From Halomonas binhaiensis (GTDB lineage: Bacteria > Pseudomonadota > Gammaproteobacteria > Pseudomonadales > Halomonadaceae): a DNA stretch of 64,000 bases. Both the position numbers and the translations under genes were made by a program. The stretch is from positions 310,001 to 374,000 of the forward strand of contig NZ_CP038437.2 of NCBI RefSeq assembly GCF_008329985.2, in the 5' to 3' direction. Position 1 is the stretch's first letter, and every line of letters begins with the position of its first letter. The notes under the pieces were generated by a model that saw nothing but the letters and a program-made list of their open reading frames with translations, searched no databases and was not told the origin of the DNA. Of the stretch, positions 52,203 through 60,847 are shown one piece after another.

Positions 52203-52214
52203 TTGGGGAAGGCA

Positions 52215-53264
52215 ATGTTCCGCTCTTTTCTTTCTCTGCGAGGTTTCTCTGTCCCTCTGGATCTTCCGACGGCAGGAAATACGCTTAAGGTGCCCCGGCG
52301 CGTAATGGTACTGGCCTTGGTCGGGCTTTGGGGGGCACAAGCCCATGCCGATGGTGTTGCCAGTCTCAAGGTGGAAAACGACATATTCGCTGGCAGCAGC
52401 GATGGACACTATTCCAACGGCATCGAGGCCAGTTGGGCCTTTGTTCCGGAGTCGGACCACTGGACCCGGAAGATGGGGGAGCGTCTGACGGGAATTCCTG
52501 CAGAAGAATGGGAGCTTGCCGCCTGGCGCTTGAGCCAGCAGATGTATACACCCATTGATATCTCGCGCAGTGACCTGGTCGAAGATGACAGACCTTATGC
52601 AGGGCTGTTGTATGGAGGGGTTTCACTGTTCGATGAACAGCAGCATGAGCGTTGGCGCCAGCTTACCGGGGTGCATGTCGACGTGGGCTGGGTCGGTCCC
52701 GCCAGTCTGGCTGAGCCGACCCAAAAGGGGATTCACAAGATAACCGACAGTGATGAACCTGAGGGATGGAGCCACCAGCTCGATTTTGAGCCCATCGTCA
52801 ATCTGGCCATGAAACGTGGCTGGATAGCAAAACGGCAACTGGCAGGACTGGAAGTCGATACCGGGCCCTCTGCAGGATTCGCCCTTGGTAATCTCTATAC
52901 TTATGTATCCGCAGGCTTTGGAGCGCGAATCGGCCAAGGGCTGGAACGTAGTTACAGCATTCCTGCCGTAGCGCCTGCCGCCACGGGACAGTCCTGGTTT
53001 CGCTCAGGTTCCGACTTTGCCTGGTATGTATTCGCCAACTTCGAAGGCCGCTATATGGCCCACAATCTGCTGCTGGACGGCAACACCTTCGAGGACAGTC
53101 ATTCCGTAGAGCGTGAGCCTTGGGTAGGCGATGCCCAGGCGGGTGTCACCATGACCTGGCAGGACTGGCAATTATCACTGACCAATGTCTGGCGTACTCG
53201 TGAGTTCGAGGGTCAGGACCGCCACGATGAATTTGGTTCGATCCAGTTGTCGTGGCAGTACTGA
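52215..53264 (+). CDS. LpxR-family lipid A 3'-O-deacylase
   Basis: A 349-residue outer-membrane barrel protein of the LpxR (DUF2219) family. The signal peptide is at about residues 20-45 (MVLALVGLWGAQAHADG). Family active-site segments are VENDIFAGSSDGHYSNGIE (Asn/Asp near the start) and EDDRPYAGLLYGG. The C terminus IQLSWQY fits a barrel end. LpxR removes the 3'-acyloxyacyl group of lipid A. With the ArnT-like operon at 42715, this is a second lipid A remodelling function in the window. Confidence 0.85.
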   Translation: MFRSFLSLRGFSVPLDLPTAGNTLKVPRRVMVLALVGLWGAQAHADGVASLKVENDIFAGSSDGHYSNGIEASWAFVPESDHWTRKMGERLTGIPAEEWELAAWRLSQQMYTPIDISRSDLVEDDRPYAGLLYGGVSLFDEQQHERWRQLTGVHVDVGWVGPASLAEPTQKGIHKITDSDEPEGWSHQLDFEPIVNLAMKRGWIAKRQLAGLEVDTGPSAGFALGNLYTYVSAGFGARIGQGLERSYSIPAVAPAATGQSWFRSGSDFAWYVFANFEGRYMAHNLLLDGNTFEDSHSVEREPWVGDAQAGVTMTWQDWQLSLTNVWRTREFEGQDRHDEFGSIQLSWQY

Positions 53265-53272
53265 AGGCGCGG

Positions 53273-53322
53273 GAAGCCCTGAAAGTATAGAAAGCCTCGA
53301 AGCATAAAGCTCCGAAACTTGG
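53273..53322. repeat. Degenerate 17-bp tandem repeat after the LpxR-like gene
   Basis: GAAGCCCTGAAAGTATA (53273-53289) and GAAAGCCTCGAAGCATA (53290-53306) match at 12 of 17 positions, and a third weaker unit follows. It occupies most of the short gap to the convergent TauE-like gene. Confidence 0.45.
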
Positions 53323-53327
53323 AGCAG

Positions 53328-54041
53328 CTAGGCGGGCAGCATCAGCCATATCCCCGAGATCAGGGCAAAAAGCAGTACTCCCAGACGCAGCCGGCGGGCG
53401 TCGATACGCTGATGAATCATGCGACTGGCGACGCTGCCGATCAGCAACGGTGGTACCAGCGCCAGTGCCCACCCCAATTGCTCCATGGTGACCTTGCCAG
53501 CGATGGCCAGGATGGCCAGTGATACCAGTTCTCCGACCAGAAAGCAGCAGGCGATGGTCGAGCGTAATTCCGGACCGGGGCGGTGCTGGTAGAGCAGTGC
53601 GAGTGGAGGACCACCGACGCCGGTGGCAGTCTCCGTGACACCGGTGATCATGCCGACTGAAACGCAGGAGCCTGGGCCGGGACGAAAGACCGGCGCAAAC
53701 AATGCCACCAGGACTGCCAGTACGGTAGAGGCACCAACCAGTTGATTCAGCCCCTCGGCACTTAACAGCACCAGTATCCAGAGCCCCAGCAGGGTGCCAG
53801 GCAGGCGCCCGGCCGAGATCCAGGCACTGCCGCGCCAATCGATGGCATCACGTTCTCTCAGAGCAACGAACAGGTTCAATGGCAGCATCAGAACCAGTAA
53901 TGCTACGGGCAGAAGGTGGGGCTCCAGCACACCAAGCACAGGTGCCACGACCAGAGCAAAGCCGATGCCGATGGCACCTTGAATGAAGGCTGCCAGCCCC
54001 GTTGCCAGAGCCAGGATGGCAAAGGTGGTGGGGTCGATCAT
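53328..54041 (-). CDS. TauE/SafE (DUF81) family permease
   Basis: A 237-residue membrane protein with 7-8 helices. The repeated TauE motif appears as GAIGIGFALVVAP and TGVGGPPLALL. GGGGAG precedes the ATG at 54041, which overlaps the stop of the amidohydrolase (ATGA). The family moves sulfonates, sulfite or other anions and may export sulfur or organic acid products. Linked to the amidohydrolase/NCS2 operon, it could release an end product. Confidence 0.85.
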   Translation of the reverse strand: MIDPTTFAILALATGLAAFIQGAIGIGFALVVAPVLGVLEPHLLPVALLVLMLPLNLFVALRERDAIDWRGSAWISAGRLPGTLLGLWILVLLSAEGLNQLVGASTVLAVLVALFAPVFRPGPGSCVSVGMITGVTETATGVGGPPLALLYQHRPGPELRSTIACCFLVGELVSLAILAIAGKVTMEQLGWALALVPPLLIGSVASRMIHQRIDARRLRLGVLLFALISGIWLMLPA

Positions 54042-55540
54042 TGTCTCTGCTCCCCGGCACGGCTGGACTGGTGGGGCTGGGATTGAAGTTGAGATTGAAG
54101 TTGAGATTGCAGTTGAGACTGATATTGGGAACGGCGCAGGGAACGATGCGTACTTGAGGTGGGGTGGATACGCTGGATGGGAGACTGAGCAATGGCCGCA
54201 GCAGCGCTTTCGCGTATTTCTGCCATCAATTCGCGCGCATCCCAGTGACAGGGCCAGCCTTGCCACAGGCGCAGGCGACCAAGGGTGAAAACGCCGTCGA
54301 TCTGGTCGCGATTGCCATAGCGAACCAATTCCCAGGGGCGGTCCCAGCTTGGTGTCATTTCAGGCGTATCGACATTGACCAGCAGGAAGTCGGCCGCCAG
54401 GCCTTCAGCGATGCTGCCACAGATGCCCGAAAGCCCGGCAGCATCGGCAGCATCGCATGTTGCCATGTCCAGCCATGGCCAGCCGCCACCGCAGGAACTG
54501 TCGCCCGTTGCCAGGCCGATGGTCAGTCGTTGGCTGGTTTCGGCAGCATCCATCAGGCGGAAAGCATCACTGCGCGTGCCATCGCTACCGAGGCCCATGC
54601 GGATGCCGAGTGCGCGCATGTTCAAGGCAGGAGCCACGGCATTACCTTTCCAGCTGCTGGCCACCGGATTAAAGGCCACAGCCGTGTCAGTATCACGCAG
54701 CAGGTTCAGTTCGTCCGGTGTCACCAGGGTGGCATGAGCAATCAATGTCTGTGGGCCCAGAGCTCCGACTGCGTGCAGGTGCTGCAGTGGTCTCAGGCCT
54801 CGTGCCACCAATGAACGCTCGATGGCCTGAAGGTGTTCGTTGACGTGACTCTGGAAGATTGCACCATGCGTGACGCACAGTGCTGAAACATCATGCAGCA
54901 TGTCATCGCTGGCCGCTTCCGGAATGGAGATCGCCAGTGATGGATGAATCAAGCCTGACGACGGCCAGCGTGTGAGGTGATGCTGGGCGCGATCGAGGAT
55001 CTGCTGGCGCTGCTGAGGTGTGGCGCTGCCGCCCTGGTCGTTGCAGATCAGCCCCAGTACGCAACGCATACCGGTTTCCTCGGCAGCCATGGCCACGGCG
55101 TCGATTTCTCCGGCAGAGCGGGTGCCGGCATCGACGGCCGTGGTAAAGCCTCCACGCAGGGCCTCCAATGCGGCCAGTTTTGAACTGAGATACAACATGC
55201 GTTCGTCGAGGCTGGACTCCAGAGGGACCCAGATTCGGCGAAAGATCTCGGATGGCTCGCCGAACACCAGTGACTTGCCCAGCGATTGGGTCAGGTGATG
55301 ATGGCTATCGATGAAGCCGGGCATCAGCAAGTGAGATGGCAATTCCAGAGGGGCCAGGTGAGGCAAGCTTGCGCATAGTTCGGCGCGAGGTCCGATGGTG
55401 GCGAAGCGGCCCTGTGCGATATGTACCGCCATGCCCTCGACGATATTGCCGTCCAGTAATATTTCCTGGGGAGCCAGCAGCAGTTCATCGGCATCGAAGT
55501 CGCTGGCGGTGAGAGAGGAAGGCAAAGTGGAAGAGCGCAT
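54038..55540 (-). CDS. Amidohydrolase (ATZ/TRZ-SsnA, deaminase-like)
   Basis: A 500-residue metallo-hydrolase. Metal ligands: HHH in MPGFIDSHHHLTQ, His in FQSHVNEH with the HxxE feature of deaminases, His in LIAHATLV, and Asp in GLGSDGTRSD. Relatives deaminate or dechlorinate purines, pyrimidines and triazines. Its TGATG overlap with a nucleobase permease gene suggests a nucleobase-like substrate. Start MRSSTLP at 55540 follows AGGAG. The C terminus has a Gln-rich tail (QSQLQSQLQSQLQSQ) from a 12-bp repeat that is not part of the enzyme fold. Confidence 0.85.
   Translation of the reverse strand: MRSSTLPSSLTASDFDADELLLAPQEILLDGNIVEGMAVHIAQGRFATIGPRAELCASLPHLAPLELPSHLLMPGFIDSHHHLTQSLGKSLVFGEPSEIFRRIWVPLESSLDERMLYLSSKLAALEALRGGFTTAVDAGTRSAGEIDAVAMAAEETGMRCVLGLICNDQGGSATPQQRQQILDRAQHHLTRWPSSGLIHPSLAISIPEAASDDMLHDVSALCVTHGAIFQSHVNEHLQAIERSLVARGLRPLQHLHAVGALGPQTLIAHATLVTPDELNLLRDTDTAVAFNPVASSWKGNAVAPALNMRALGIRMGLGSDGTRSDAFRLMDAAETSQRLTIGLATGDSSCGGGWPWLDMATCDAADAAGLSGICGSIAEGLAADFLLVNVDTPEMTPSWDRPWELVRYGNRDQIDGVFTLGRLRLWQGWPCHWDARELMAEIRESAAAAIAQSPIQRIHPTSSTHRSLRRSQYQSQLQSQLQSQLQSQPHQSSRAGEQRQ
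54081..54128. repeat. 12-bp coding minisatellite at the 3' end of the amidohydrolase gene
   Basis: GATTGAAGTTGA twice perfectly (54081, 54093), then GATTGCAGTTGA (54105) and a degenerate GACTGATATTGG (54117). On the minus strand it codes the QSQL tail. Confidence 0.85.
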
Positions 55541-56904
55541 CAAGAAGGCTCCTGGTCGGTAGAGGTGGTGTAGGTATCGGGGCGATGCGACGCCGTCGTA
55601 CGCCTGGTGCACTGAAACAGGATGTTGACAAGTACCGCCGTGAGAGTGCCCATGGCCAGGCCGTTGCCAAGAATGATCTGCAGGTGCTTAGGGAAGTCGA
55701 AATAGAAATCCGGTACGACGATAGGCAACAGCCCCATGGCCAGTGCCGAGGCCAGGGTATAGAGGTTGCCATGCTCATTGAGATTGACGTTGCGCAGGAT
55801 ATTGATGCCCATGGCACCGATGATGGCGAACACGATCACTGCGGTACCGGCAACCACCGGGGTGGGGAGCGCGGCAGCAAGGCGACCAAGCGGGGCGAAG
55901 AGGGCAATGACGATCAGCAGGGCGCCGGCCGCTACCGTGACATAGCGTGAGCGAATGCCAGTGGCGCGCACGATACCGATGTTCTCGCCACTGGTGATGA
56001 TCAGGGAAGTTCCCAGGCACCCCCCGAACAGTGATCCCAGGGCGTCAGCGCGAATATTGCGAGGTACCAGGAGGCTGGGGTCTCCTTTCTTGCCGACGAT
56101 TTCGGCAGTCGCCATGGTCTGTCCGGTCGCTTCGGTCATCGATACGACACTGAAGATGATCAAGGGCAGCGAGGCGATGACGTCGAATTTTGGCGTACCA
56201 AAAGGAAACAGCTGAGGCAATGCCCACCAGGGGGCAGAGGTCATGCCACTGAGGTCGATGTCGCCGAACAGGGCCGCAATCAGTGTTCCGCTCAGCAAGC
56301 CCAGCATCACTGAAATGCGGCGTAGCACTCCTCTGAACAGGCGAGCACAGAGCACAATGGCGGCCATGGTGGCCAGGGCCAGCAGTGTGGTGGAGCTTGA
56401 GGCATAACTCGGGCTATCTGATTGGCCAACAATCAGGCTACCGAAGATCTTGACCAGATTGACGGCTACCAGGAGCAGCATGGTGCCGATCACGATAGGA
56501 GGAAAGAAGCGCAGGACCCGAGTAAAGAACGGCAGTGCAATGAAGTAGAACAGGGCAGTCAGGATGACAGCCCCGGTGGCTGTCTGCATGTCGGTGGCTT
56601 GGGCGATGGCAAGGAAAATGACGATGGGAGCGCCACCGGGAACCTGCACAAAAGGCAGGCGGGCTCCGATCCCCCAGGGTCCGAAGGACTGTAATAAGGT
56701 CCCCAGCCCACAGGCAAGGAAGGTGGCACTCATCAGCGGTACAGTGACGTCAGGGCCGAAGCCCATGGCCTGGCCTACCAGGAATACGGCGGTGATAGGC
56801 GCAGCGGCCATCACCAGGACGTGCTGAAAGCCGAACAACAATGCGGTATGTGGTGCCAGCCGCTCGTCGACGGGATCGGAGGCAGAGGCGTCAGGGTGGG
56901 ACAT
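55540..56904 (-). CDS. NCS2-family nucleobase (uracil/xanthine) permease
   Basis: A 454-residue protein with 12-14 helices. NCS2 motifs include QVPGGAPIVIFLA, the acidic TM8 segment SMTEATGQTMATA and the SGENIGIVRATGI stretch with the QxxxT-like region of the family. It takes up a nucleobase or related ring compound by H+ or Na+ symport. The stop/start overlap with the amidohydrolase makes a two-step uptake-and-deamination unit; the divergent LysR gene is the likely controller. Confidence 0.9.
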   Translation of the reverse strand: MSHPDASASDPVDERLAPHTALLFGFQHVLVMAAAPITAVFLVGQAMGFGPDVTVPLMSATFLACGLGTLLQSFGPWGIGARLPFVQVPGGAPIVIFLAIAQATDMQTATGAVILTALFYFIALPFFTRVLRFFPPIVIGTMLLLVAVNLVKIFGSLIVGQSDSPSYASSSTTLLALATMAAIVLCARLFRGVLRRISVMLGLLSGTLIAALFGDIDLSGMTSAPWWALPQLFPFGTPKFDVIASLPLIIFSVVSMTEATGQTMATAEIVGKKGDPSLLVPRNIRADALGSLFGGCLGTSLIITSGENIGIVRATGIRSRYVTVAAGALLIVIALFAPLGRLAAALPTPVVAGTAVIVFAIIGAMGINILRNVNLNEHGNLYTLASALAMGLLPIVVPDFYFDFPKHLQIILGNGLAMGTLTAVLVNILFQCTRRTTASHRPDTYTTSTDQEPS

Positions 56905-57142
56905 GGAGAACCTCGTTATTGTTGTGGTGTTCTATGGGTGAAGGCTTAGAAGTTAGAAACTAGGGCTATGCATGGATGTAGGGATGTCGTGCTGTCTAGC
57001 AAGCTCAAGCTAGTGCTCTGAGCGCGTGCTGGTCCATCATCGTTTTTCGTTTCATCTGTTGCTTTTTCGGCAACGGTGGGGCTTTTGTCATATCGATGAT
57101 AGAAACGGGTAACAGGATCATGCACGAGCTGGAGGAAGCATC
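56905..57142. promoter_or_regulatory. Divergent promoter region between NCS2 permease and LysR genes
   Basis: A 238-bp spacer. TCATATCGATGA (57088-57099) is an almost symmetrical T-N11-A type candidate LysR box, 44 bp upstream of the LysR ATG. No other gene is seen. Confidence 0.35.
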
Positions 57143-58054
57143 ATGCCGCTAATGACAACTGCTTTGCGTTACTTCGAGGAGGTGGCACGTCAGGGATCAT
57201 TGCGCAAGGCCGCTGAACGGCTCCATGTAGCGGCTTCGGCAGTCAATCGTCAGATTCTCAAGCTGGAGGAACAACTTGAGGTGCCGCTTTTCGAACGCCT
57301 GCCGCGCGGCATGCGATTGTCATCTGCAGGAGAGTTGCTGCTCTATCAAGTGCGTCAATGGCAACGCGATGAGCGCCAGATTCTCGGTGTGCTCGATGAG
57401 ATTCGTGGTGCGGGTTGTGCCGAGATTCGCGTCGCCAGTGTCGAATCGATGACAGACCTCACCTTGCCTGCCGTCATGCGACGATTCGAGCAGCGCTATT
57501 CCCAAGTGCGTTTCGAATTACTGACCAGTCTGACGGATGTCATTGTGGAGCGTATTGTGTCGGGAGAGTCGGATATCGGAATCTGCGTGAACGCATCTCC
57601 CAATCCACGCGTTCGTACGTTACGCAGTGCCACCTTTCGCTTTGGCGCCGTCATGGCGCCAGATCACCCTCTGGCCAGGCAGAAGGAAGTGAAGCTCAAG
57701 GACTGTGCTGAATACCGCGTCATTCTTCCTGACAAGGACATGTATCGCGGCTCGACCCTGGAGCAGACCCTGGCCTACCATCAGGTGGCATTCAGCACCT
57801 TTGCCGAGTGCAGTCGTGTGCTCAGTATCAAGTCCCTGGCCCGTGCCGGCCTGGGGATTGCCTTTCTCAATCCACTGGATATCGTTCGGGAAGTCCAGCT
57901 TGGCGAACTGGTTTTTCGCCCCTTGTCCGATCACCAGATAGCGGGTGCCAGGCTGGATATCTGTGTAGCCAGAGAGCGCCCCATGTCGCCGGCTCTGGCC
58001 CTGTTTGCAGAAATGCTGAGTGAAACCCTGGCAGAAGAGGAAAGACGAGGATGA
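57143..58054 (+). CDS. LysR-type regulator, divergent to the NCS2/amidohydrolase operon
   Basis: A 303-residue LysR protein: N-terminal winged helix (YFEEVARQGSLRKAAERLHV, VNRQILKLEEQL, LFERLPRGMRLSSAG) and effector domain from about residue 90. GGAGGAAG precedes ATG 57143. It probably senses a nucleobase-like compound and controls the divergent permease/amidohydrolase genes. Confidence 0.9.
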   Translation: MPLMTTALRYFEEVARQGSLRKAAERLHVAASAVNRQILKLEEQLEVPLFERLPRGMRLSSAGELLLYQVRQWQRDERQILGVLDEIRGAGCAEIRVASVESMTDLTLPAVMRRFEQRYSQVRFELLTSLTDVIVERIVSGESDIGICVNASPNPRVRTLRSATFRFGAVMAPDHPLARQKEVKLKDCAEYRVILPDKDMYRGSTLEQTLAYHQVAFSTFAECSRVLSIKSLARAGLGIAFLNPLDIVREVQLGELVFRPLSDHQIAGARLDICVARERPMSPALALFAEMLSETLAEEERRG

Positions 58055-58212
58055 GTACTGACGATTGCGGCGTGCCGGGCGCTGCTTTTGTCGGCGGATC
58101 AATATGAGGTATCAGGCGCGGTGCATGGGAGGCATATCGGCGAGATGCGATGATGTTGCATGGTAACGTCCTCGAGTCGTGACGGGCACGGCTATCGCAT
58201 GGAGACAAGGAA

Positions 58213-58731
58213 ATGACGCGGAGAACCCTTACCTGGACGGGACTGGCTGTGGCCAGCGCCATGAGCCTGACTGGCTGTGTAACTACTGCTTCGCCACAAC
58301 ATGTAGCAGCTCTGTTCAACTGTGCAGAACTCAAGCAGGCCGTTGCCAGCGCTGACAATGGCTTTGATGACATCAAAGGCCAGTTCAGGGAAACGCGCCT
58401 GACACGTAGTTGGAACACCGACGTGCAGGCCTTTCATGAGGCTTGCGTGATTACTTCGGCACAGCGCCCGGATCACTATGAATGCTTTGGACGCATCGAC
58501 ATCAAGGACCCTGGAAGCGCCCTTGCCATCGCCAGTGAAGAACTGGGGCAATGTCTCGGTAGCGACTGGAAGGCCTCGATGAGTGCTGAGCGTGCCATGT
58601 ACCGGAGCCAAGGGACTGATACCGTAGTGACGTTGGAGACTTTCATCAACGACCGCCATCATCGCGTCGGCACATTGGGCGTCTTCCAGAAGGAAGCCGA
58701 TGCCTTGCCGAGTGGCCAGCAAGGTATCTGA
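58213..58731 (+). CDS. Uncharacterised lipoprotein, copy 1 of a tandem pair
   Basis: A 172-residue protein with a lipoprotein signal (lipobox SLTGC, Cys at about residue 22). The mature part contains LFNCAELKQAVASADNGFDD, EACVITSAQRPDHYECFGR and LGQCLGSDW, with conserved cysteines shared with copy 2. I recognise no family. The copy and its 5' region are duplicated at 58979, so both likely have a similar job at the envelope. Confidence 0.8.
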   Translation: MTRRTLTWTGLAVASAMSLTGCVTTASPQHVAALFNCAELKQAVASADNGFDDIKGQFRETRLTRSWNTDVQAFHEACVITSAQRPDHYECFGRIDIKDPGSALAIASEELGQCLGSDWKASMSAERAMYRSQGTDTVVTLETFINDRHHRVGTLGVFQKEADALPSGQQGI

Positions 58732-58788
58732 TCACCATGGAATGAGATATCCGGCTGGTGATGGATCCAGCCGTCTTGCTTTACCCTG

Positions 58789-58820
58789 GACCTGCGCTCT
58801 CCGACGCGGGTCTTTTGTTT
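58789..58820 (+). terminator. Rho-independent terminator after lipoprotein copy 1
   Basis: GACCTGCG pairs with CGCGGGTC (8 bp, one G-U) over an 8-nt loop, then TTTTGTTT. It separates the two lipoprotein genes transcriptionally. Confidence 0.75.
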
Positions 58821-58978
58821 GGGCGTGACGGAATTACGCCGTCTCAAGCTCTGCGATCGAATAGAAAGAGGGATAGGTGACATGGCGCATGCGAGGTATG
58901 TCGGCATAATGCTATGGTGTGATCCTGGTTACCTCATCAAGGTCGTGATGGACACGGCTATCGGTCGGAGACAAGGAT

Positions 58979-59503
58979 ATGACACGGGGAATCTTTATCA
59001 GGGCCAGCCTGGTCATGGCAGGGCTGAGCCTGGCGGGATGTGTCACCACCACCACGCCTCAGCAGGCGGCTGATCTTTTCGATTGTGCGGCGCTGGATCA
59101 GGCCGTTGCCAGCGCGCCGAATGGCTTCAAAGATATCAAAGGCCGTTTTACCGACACTCGTCTGACACGCAGTTGGGAGACTGATGTCCAAGCCTTTCAC
59201 AATGCCTGTGTGATTACTTCGGCGCAGCGCCCTGATCATTATGTATGTTTCGGCCGGCTTCAGGTTGAAGATCCGCGGGGTGCCTTGGCAGCGGGAAGCG
59301 AAGCGCTGGGGCAGTGCCTCGGTAGCGAGTGGACGGGAACGCCTGGTGATGACCGGGTAATGTTCTCTCGTGCAGACACCAATGCCGTGGTGACTCTGGA
59401 AACCTTTATCAATGACCGAGGCCGCCGCATGGGCGCATTGAGCGTTTTCCAGCGGGCTGCCGATGCCATGCCGCTGGCCGATGAGGAAAAAGGAGCGCAA
59501 TAG
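58979..59503 (+). CDS. Uncharacterised lipoprotein, copy 2 of a tandem pair
   Basis: A 174-residue paralogue of the 58213 product. The lipobox is SLAGC. Matched blocks with copy 1 include DIKGRFTDTRLTRSWETDVQ, NACVITSAQRPDHYVCFGR and LETFINDRGRRMG. The upstream ~45 bp (GACACGGCTATCGGTCGGAG and the AGACAAGGA ribosome site) is also similar, so the unit duplicated includes the promoter-proximal DNA. Function unknown. Confidence 0.8.
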   Translation: MTRGIFIRASLVMAGLSLAGCVTTTTPQQAADLFDCAALDQAVASAPNGFKDIKGRFTDTRLTRSWETDVQAFHNACVITSAQRPDHYVCFGRLQVEDPRGALAAGSEALGQCLGSEWTGTPGDDRVMFSRADTNAVVTLETFINDRGRRMGALSVFQRAADAMPLADEEKGAQ

Positions 59504-59525
59504 GCACTGATTGACGCTCACATTT

Positions 59526-59557
59526 ACAGAGCCCACGCCATTCGGCGTGGGCTCTGT
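59526..59557. terminator. Strong hairpin between lipoprotein 2 and fbpA-like gene
   Basis: ACAGAGCCCACGCC and GGCGTGGGCTCTGT make a perfect 14-bp stem with a 4-nt loop. It lies between two convergent genes and probably stops both transcripts. Confidence 0.75.
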
Positions 59558-59654
59558 GGCATTGGAACGTCGTTTTATATGAGCGCTACTCAAGTAGCGT
59601 TCTGAGGATAACGGTTGTCTGCGTTGTAACGTCAGGCGTTAGACGTCCGTGCAA

Positions 59655-60680
59655 TCAACGCCAGCCCACGCGATCGAAGATCTTCACAGCTTCGGGGTTG
59701 TTGGCGCCAAGTACGCTGACATTGACGTCGTCTTTTTTGAACTCACCCCAGGAAGTCAGCGTCTCGTTGATGGGCAGGCCTTCTACAACCGGGAATTCAT
59801 AGTTGCCCTGGGCGAACAGTTCCTGGGCTTCATCGGAAGCCAGGAACTCGAGGAACTTGATAGCGTTATCGTGGTTGGGGGCACCTTCTACCAGCCCGGC
59901 ACCACCGACGTTGACGTGAACACCGCGGTCGCCTTCGCCCTGGTTCGGGAACAGGATCTTGACCTTCTCGGCGGCTTCCTTCTCGCTGGCATCATCAGAA
60001 TTCAGCATACGTACGTAGTAGTAGTGGTTACTGACGGCCACGTCGCACTCGCCAGCTGCCACAGCCTTGATCTGGTCGCGGTCGCCGCCTTCAGGTGGGC
60101 GGCCCATGTTGTCAACCACGCCCTGAGCCCATTGCTCGGCACCTTCTGCGCCATCGTGTTCGATGATGGAGGCCAGCAGTGACTGGTTATAGACATTGTT
60201 GGAGGAACGGATACAGACCTTACCCTTGAGGTCTGGATCAGCCAGGGACTCATAGGTTGGGATCTGTTCAGGATCGATGGTATCCGGGTTGTAGAAGAAT
60301 ACCCGCATGCGCTGGCTGAAACCGAACCACTTGCCTTCGGGGTGGCGCATGTTTTCTGGCAGGCGCTCGTTGAGTACGGTGGAGTCGACAGTAGCAAATA
60401 CGCCGTCCTCTTCTGCGCGCCACAGGCGTGCAGCATCCACTGTCATCATGATGTCTGCCGGGCTGGCTTCACCTTCCCGCTCGATGCGCTGGATCAGTTG
60501 ATCGGAATCGCCCTCAAGGACATTGACTTCGATGCCGGTTTCCTTGGTGAAAGCATCATAGAGTGCCTGGTCAGAGTCATAATGCCGAGCAGAGTAGATA
60601 TTCACGCTACCTTCGGCATAGGCAAGACTGGCTGCACTCGATAGGGCAATGGCCACCGCAAGGCGGGAAATGTGGAACAT
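59655..60680 (-). CDS. Fe(III) ABC transporter substrate-binding protein
   Basis: A 341-residue periplasmic protein of the FbpA/FutA group. Signal peptide cleaved after LAYA (mature EGSVNIYSARHYDSD). Two Tyr ligands of ferric-binding proteins are likely in the SNHYYYVRM stretch. GGAGGT precedes the ATG at 60680 (alternative GTG at 60689). A Fur-like site lies 33-51 bp upstream. It delivers iron to the permease/ATPase at 62099 and 60848. Confidence 0.9.
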   Translation of the reverse strand: MFHISRLAVAIALSSAASLAYAEGSVNIYSARHYDSDQALYDAFTKETGIEVNVLEGDSDQLIQRIEREGEASPADIMMTVDAARLWRAEEDGVFATVDSTVLNERLPENMRHPEGKWFGFSQRMRVFFYNPDTIDPEQIPTYESLADPDLKGKVCIRSSNNVYNQSLLASIIEHDGAEGAEQWAQGVVDNMGRPPEGGDRDQIKAVAAGECDVAVSNHYYYVRMLNSDDASEKEAAEKVKILFPNQGEGDRGVHVNVGGAGLVEGAPNHDNAIKFLEFLASDEAQELFAQGNYEFPVVEGLPINETLTSWGEFKKDDVNVSVLGANNPEAVKIFDRVGWR

Positions 60681-60712
60681 GCGTACCACCTCCAGAAGAG
60701 ATCGTTATTTTG

Positions 60713-60731
60713 CTAAATGAAAATCAATGTA
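60713..60731. promoter_or_regulatory. Fur-box-like site upstream of fbpA
   Basis: The core AATGAAAATCAAT matches the central 13 bp of the consensus Fur box (AATGATAATCATT) at 11 positions. It is between divergent fbpA and fbpC and could repress both in iron-replete cells. Confidence 0.55.
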
Positions 60732-60847
60732 ATTCCGCGTTACTATTCATAGCCTGTCGCCGAGACGGCGTCAATCGCGCTAGCATGGGAGCTCCTTGCT
60801 CACGACCTCATCGGTCATGAATACTCTTCCCCGCGTTCCACAAGCAA

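Noticed and set aside
54164..54814. Open frame of 216 codons on the plus strand
   Set aside because: It is antisense to the amidohydrolase gene, which has all metal-binding motifs; no domain is visible in the antisense frame.
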